Assembly (NCBI RefSeq): GCF_008326305.1
Contig: NZ_BIXY01000057.1
Location: 1-46,787 of the forward strand
DNA: 46,787 nucleotides
Direction: 5' to 3'
DNA from: Dictyobacter arantiisoli
GTDB lineage: Bacteria; Chloroflexota; Ktedonobacteria; Ktedonobacterales; Ktedonobacteraceae
Made by a program: the position numbers and the translations under genes. The notes under the pieces are model-generated. The model saw nothing but the letters and a program-made list of their open reading frames with translations, did not search any database and was not told where the DNA came from. Every line of letters begins with the position of its first letter. The first letter of the stretch is position 1. Positions 43,513-46,787 of the stretch are shown here, piece after piece.

Positions 43513-44235
43513 ATGAATACCTATGTCTTAATTCACGGTGCCTGGCTTGGTGGGTGGTGCTGGTCGAAGCTGACGCCACTGCTCAAGCAAGCGGGCCATC
43601 GCATTGTCACTTTTGATCTCCCTGCCCACGGCGAGGATTCGTCTCCCGTCTCGTCTGCTTCGCTTCAAAGCTATACTGACCAGGTGGCGCAGATGCTTGA
43701 GCAGCAGCCCGAGCCAGTGATCATTGTCGCCCACAGTATGGGAGGCGTCGTGGCATCACAGGTAGCGGAGCGGCATCCGGAGCGCATTCAGACCCTCGTC
43801 TACTTGAGTGCCTATCTACTTCGTGAGAGCGAGTCCCTCTCTCAGATCGCAGGATCAGATCGTGAGGCCAAGCTTGGCACCTACTTCGTCGTCAATGAGC
43901 CTCAAGGGACGCTCGGCATTCGAGAGGAGGGGTTGAAGGAGGCATTGTTCGCCGATTGCCCAGATGAGGACGTGTCTCGTGCAAAGATCAAGTACCGTGA
44001 TGAGCCGTTGGCACCGCTTGTCACTCCCGTAAGCGTGAGCACGCAACGGTTTGGACGAGTACCGCGCGTGTACATCCAGACGCTGCAAGACCGGGTGGTA
44101 TCTCCTGCAGCACAGAAGCAGATGTACACAGCGACGCCATGCCAGCGGGTCTTCTCGCTTGAGACGGGACATCTCCCCTTCTTTGCCGCGCCAGACAAAC
44201 TGGCCGCCCATCTCCTCTCGCTGAGTCAAGAGTGA
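43513..44235 (+). CDS. alpha/beta hydrolase (methylesterase/EstC-like)
   Basis: 240 residues. YVLIHGAWLGGWCW (oxyanion loop), FDLPAHGEDSSP, the elbow AHSMGG with Ser75, VYIQTLQDRVVSP with the acid, and ETGHLPFFAAPDKLAAHLL with the catalytic His. This is the compact type without a lid, like plant methylesterases and pyrethroid hydrolase EstC. AAAGAGGAAAAGAACG precedes the ATG and it is 17 bp downstream of the padR-type gene, so they form an operon; the hydrolase may detoxify the inducer. The 430 bp that follow, up to the transposase, contain no gene; part may be the left end of that element. Confidence 0.92.
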   Translation: MNTYVLIHGAWLGGWCWSKLTPLLKQAGHRIVTFDLPAHGEDSSPVSSASLQSYTDQVAQMLEQQPEPVIIVAHSMGGVVASQVAERHPERIQTLVYLSAYLLRESESLSQIAGSDREAKLGTYFVVNEPQGTLGIREEGLKEALFADCPDEDVSRAKIKYRDEPLAPLVTPVSVSTQRFGRVPRVYIQTLQDRVVSPAAQKQMYTATPCQRVFSLETGHLPFFAAPDKLAAHLLSLSQE

Positions 44236-44664
44236 GGAAGGTTTGCCTCAATTGGTTGTTCATACAAGAAACGGTCATGGTCTCTACGACGTGCAGAGTG
44301 AGCACAAGCCAGGAAACACACGTTGCCATTCCGCTCGCGTTTCCCCTGTGAGATGCGCCATGTGATCTTGCCCCAATTGAGGAGAGGGGTAGCATGTTGA
44401 GGTTAATCCATCAATTGTTCGCACATGAAGGGACACATATATTGTAAAGCGGAATGTGCTCTGGAAGCATCATAGACAAGACAGAGACTCCTTCTCACGC
44501 TTTCGCATGGCATCAACGCTCTGGTGCCATGTTTTTTCTCGCTCCGAGACAAGAGAAGTATGACACGAAAAACAATCCAGTGACGAGTCCAGGACATGCG
44601 TGAACAAGATACTACAAAGTTGTCTTGGCTGTGACTTCTGACATGATCCAGTAGGAGGTTCTCC

Positions 44665-46272
44665 GTGGCAAGAAAGCAAAGCCGTCCACCTCCAGTTCGA
44701 TGTGTGACACTCTCCCCGCTTCAAATCACCTGTCAGAAGTGTGGTAGTCGAATGCGTATGGGCCATCACAGCCACCGGACGGTGACGACCTTACAGGGGG
44801 TCACGCGTCTCACGCTCAAAGTGTACCGGTGCCGAAACACAGCCTGCCCGCGCTTCCACCGGCCAACGCGACCAGAGGAAGAAGGTGGATGGGCACTGCC
44901 CCACGGAGAATTTGGCTTGGATGTGGTTGCCCTGGTCGGGACATTGCGTTATCAACAGCAACGCAGTATTCCGCAGATCCACCAGGAGTTGCTTGACAGA
45001 GGTCTCGTGGTGGCCCAACGAACCGTCACCGATCAACTCTATCGGTATGAAGAACTGCTAGCGCTCCATCTGGCGGACGGAAAGCGGTTGCGTGAGCGGC
45101 TCAAAGGCCAGAAGCAGGTGATCTTAGCCCTTGATGGATTGCAGCCGGATGTGGGGCACGAGGTATTGTGGGTGCTGCGCGACTGCTGTTCGGGAGAAGT
45201 ATTGGTGGCGCGGAGCTTGCTCGGAGCGACAGAAAAGGATTTAGTGCCGCTCTTGGAAGAGGTTGCCAATCTGTGTCGAATATTGGAGATCCCGATCAAA
45301 GGAGTGATTACTGATGGGCAACGTTCCATCCGCAACGCGGTGGCGAGCGCACTGCCAGACATTCCCCACCAGCTTTGCCATTTTCACTACTTGCGTGAGG
45401 CCGCCAAACCCATCGCCGATGCTGACCGCCATGCCAAGAAGGAACTCAAAAAACACGTGCGTGGGGTGCGTCCGATCGAGCGGTCATTAGAGAGACGAAC
45501 GGATGAGGAGGCTGAGGCGGTACGCGGCTATTGTCTGGCGGTCAGGAGCGCACTCACGGATGATGGACAACCACCGCTCGATGCCGATGGGTTGAAGCTC
45601 AAAAAACGCCTTCAAGATATTTCTGGCTCCATCGTTCGCATTGAACAAAAAAGGAAGCTTCCTGACGAGCTTAGCCGTCTTCAACGGCTCATGCAAGCAG
45701 GATTGACAGCGACAGAAAACCTCTGGCCAGCCATCGAGCAAGCGTATGCGTGGGTGCATCAAGCAGCTCACCTGCTGGCTAATGCCAACCAGCACGATGT
45801 GGACACGCTGAAGCAGGAATATCAACAGCTCTTGTCCACCATGACTCAACAGCAAGATCGACTTGGAGCCCTGGCTCCTGCGGTCACGCACTTCCAGAAA
45901 GTCACGGCCAGCTATTGGGATGGTTTGTTTGCGTGCTATCAGGTGAACGATTTGCCTTGCACCAACAATGACCTGGAACAGTTCTTTGGCACTGCCCGGC
46001 ATGCCGAGCGGCGCGCCACCGGACGGAAACGGGCGTCACCGACCCTGATCGTTCGTGGCTCAGTACGCGTTGTTGCTGCAGGAGCCAGCCGCATCTTGTC
46101 CATTTCGGCTGCGGACCTCCGCCCTTCCAATATCACCGCCTGGCAGGCGCTTCGCCAGGCTCTTGACTATCGTCACGAGGGTCGTCGTCGCCAACTCCGC
46201 TTTCGCCGTGATCCACAGACCTATCTTGCCTCGTTGGAAGAGTGCCTTTGCCGATCAGGTTTGCCGTCGTAG
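44665..46272 (+). mobile_element. DDE transposase with N-terminal zinc-finger motif (MULE/IS256-like, family not resolved)
   Basis: 535 residues; GTG start after a strong GTAGGAGGTTCTCC. The N-terminus has CQKC (23-26) and CRNTAC (56-61), a probable zinc finger for end binding. The catalytic core reads VILALDGLQPDVG (Asp157), GVITDGQRSIRNAV (Asp217) with CHFHYLREA after it, and NNDLEQFFGTARHAERR (Glu438). The segment CHFHYLR after the second Asp is typical of IS256/Mutator-like transposases, with a long helical insertion before the Glu. All residues are present, so it may be active. Possible imperfect ends are CGCACATGAAGGG near 44417 and the inverse near 46290, not certain. A bidirectional-looking terminator follows. 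Confidence 0.85.
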
Positions 46273-46332
46273 AAAAAAAGTGAGATTCATGTGTTCACAG
46301 ACCTTGTCATTTTCGTGCAACTGACGTAAGCT

Positions 46333-46406
46333 AAGCATCAAGAACGTCCTTTCTTCACATGGAGTTTTTTTTAGTATGTCAGAAAGGACATTCTTGATGC
46401 TTTTTT
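46333..46406 (+). terminator. long hairpin terminator downstream of the transposase
   Basis: AAGCATCAAGAACGTCCTTT(CT) pairs with AG-AAAGGACATTCTTGATGCTT with one C-A mismatch over 22 bp. The right arm is followed by TTTTTT; the loop itself carries TTTTTTTT. Confidence 0.7.
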
Positions 46407-46429
46407 CTCCCCATTCCCCCCCCTTTTTT

Positions 46430-46472
46430 CTTAAGTCAGAAGTATTACCCGTGAAGGGTGGCTTCTACGGAT
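46430..46472. repeat. right 43-bp inverted repeat of the 8-kb segment
   Basis: CTTAAGTCAGAAGTATTACC to GGCTTCTACGGAT, the inverse of 38394-38436 with one mismatch. Confidence 0.85.
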
Positions 46473-46517
46473 CCTGGCGTGCTTGCAAACGTTTTTTGGG
46501 TGCACTACCACCCCGCT

Positions 46518-46665
46518 TCATGAAGAGGAATGAAGGCGAGAGGAGCCATCCGTAGGAGCCACCCTTCACGGGTGGAGGGCCACGACGCTCTCGCACTGGC
46601 TCTGATCTTCCCGCCTGCACTGGTGGGGCTTTGGGGCGGAATGGCAATGCCCCTCCACCCGTGAG
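46518..46665 (-). repeat. second repeat family, inverted copy cut by an IS end
   Basis: TTCATGAAGAGGAATGAAGG, CCACCCTTCACGGGTGGAGG and CCCCTCCACCCGTGAG match the 22694-22912 copy read backwards. It breaks off at about 46665, where AACTTATCCGAAAACC, presumably the terminus of the next IS, begins. Confidence 0.65.
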
Positions 46666-46680
46666 AACTTATCCGAAAAC

Positions 46681-46787
46681 CTACAAGGAGGAAACGCGAT
46701 CACATTGTTGAAAGCAAATGAGCGCACAAGCCAAGCACAACAAGGTCTGATAGGAACGCGGGCGCTTCTCCCAGCGGATCAGCAGAC
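46681..46787 (-). mobile_element. IS5-type transposase, C-terminal end (runs off right edge)
   Basis: On the minus strand an open frame enters from the right edge and reads LLIRWEKRPRSYQTLLCLAC then ALICFQQ before a TAG at 46681-46683. 'RWEK....Y...L.lAca.I' is the usual end of IS5/IS1031-type transposases. The likely IS end AACTTATCCGAAAACC overlaps the stop and marks the boundary with the repeat at 46665. Confidence 0.6.

Overview
The window looks like the chromosome of a filamentous, spore-forming type Chloroflexota of the class Ktedonobacteria. This is inferred from the mix of PknB-like kinases with variable ectodomains, a WXG100/EccC type VII secretion locus, an FUSC exporter, MmyB-type regulators and a very high load of IS elements and palindromic repeats. 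No rRNA, tRNA or CRISPR array was seen, so the assignment rests on gene content only.

Layout. 1-1.35 kb: the N-terminal part of an IS605-type TnpB running off the left edge, an alpha/beta-hydrolase remnant and a small double-glycine-leader peptide gene with a histidine-rich core. 1.6-5.4 kb: a ribose-type sugar ABC operon (lipoprotein, double ATPase, permease) behind a good sigma-A-like promoter. 5.4-6.7 kb: dispersed repeats and a truncated transposase. 6.8-22.4 kb, all on the minus strand: three full Ser/Thr kinases sharing one kinase-TM architecture but ending in a PQQ propeller, a peptidoglycan-binding domain or a Cys-containing domain, plus a free-standing copy of the last ectodomain; then EccC/EssC ATPase, an EsaB/YukD ubiquitin-like protein, a WXG100 protein, a large putative secreted substrate, a small helical partner and a TIR-TM-beta-sandwich protein. 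23.1-25.7 kb, divergent: a vWA protein, a PP2C phosphatase and a kinase-like protein, which together resemble the TerY-P triad. 26-28.6 kb: two alpha/beta hydrolases and a small unknown protein. 28.6-29.2 kb: a five-copy 106-bp tandem array. 29.3-38 kb: FUSC exporter, LysE-type exporter with a likely ribosome-dependent attenuator, GH16 hydrolase, L,D-transpeptidase, inositol-monophosphatase-like enzyme and an orphan DNA methyltransferase. 38.4-46.5 kb: a segment bounded by 43-bp inverted repeats with an IS4 transposase, MmyB regulator and oxidoreductase, PadR regulator and hydrolase, and a second DDE transposase. The right edge holds the end of an IS5-type element.

The most interesting unit is 6.8-25.7 kb. 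Protein kinases, a phosphatase, a vWA scaffold and a TIR receptor-like protein surround a stripped-down type VII secretion locus that has the motor, the ubiquitin-like regulator and substrates, but none of the usual FHA domains or known membrane-channel subunits. A phosphorylation-controlled Chloroflexota secretion system is a reasonable reading, but it is inference from neighbourhood. All functions are assigned by eye from motifs; no database search was possible.
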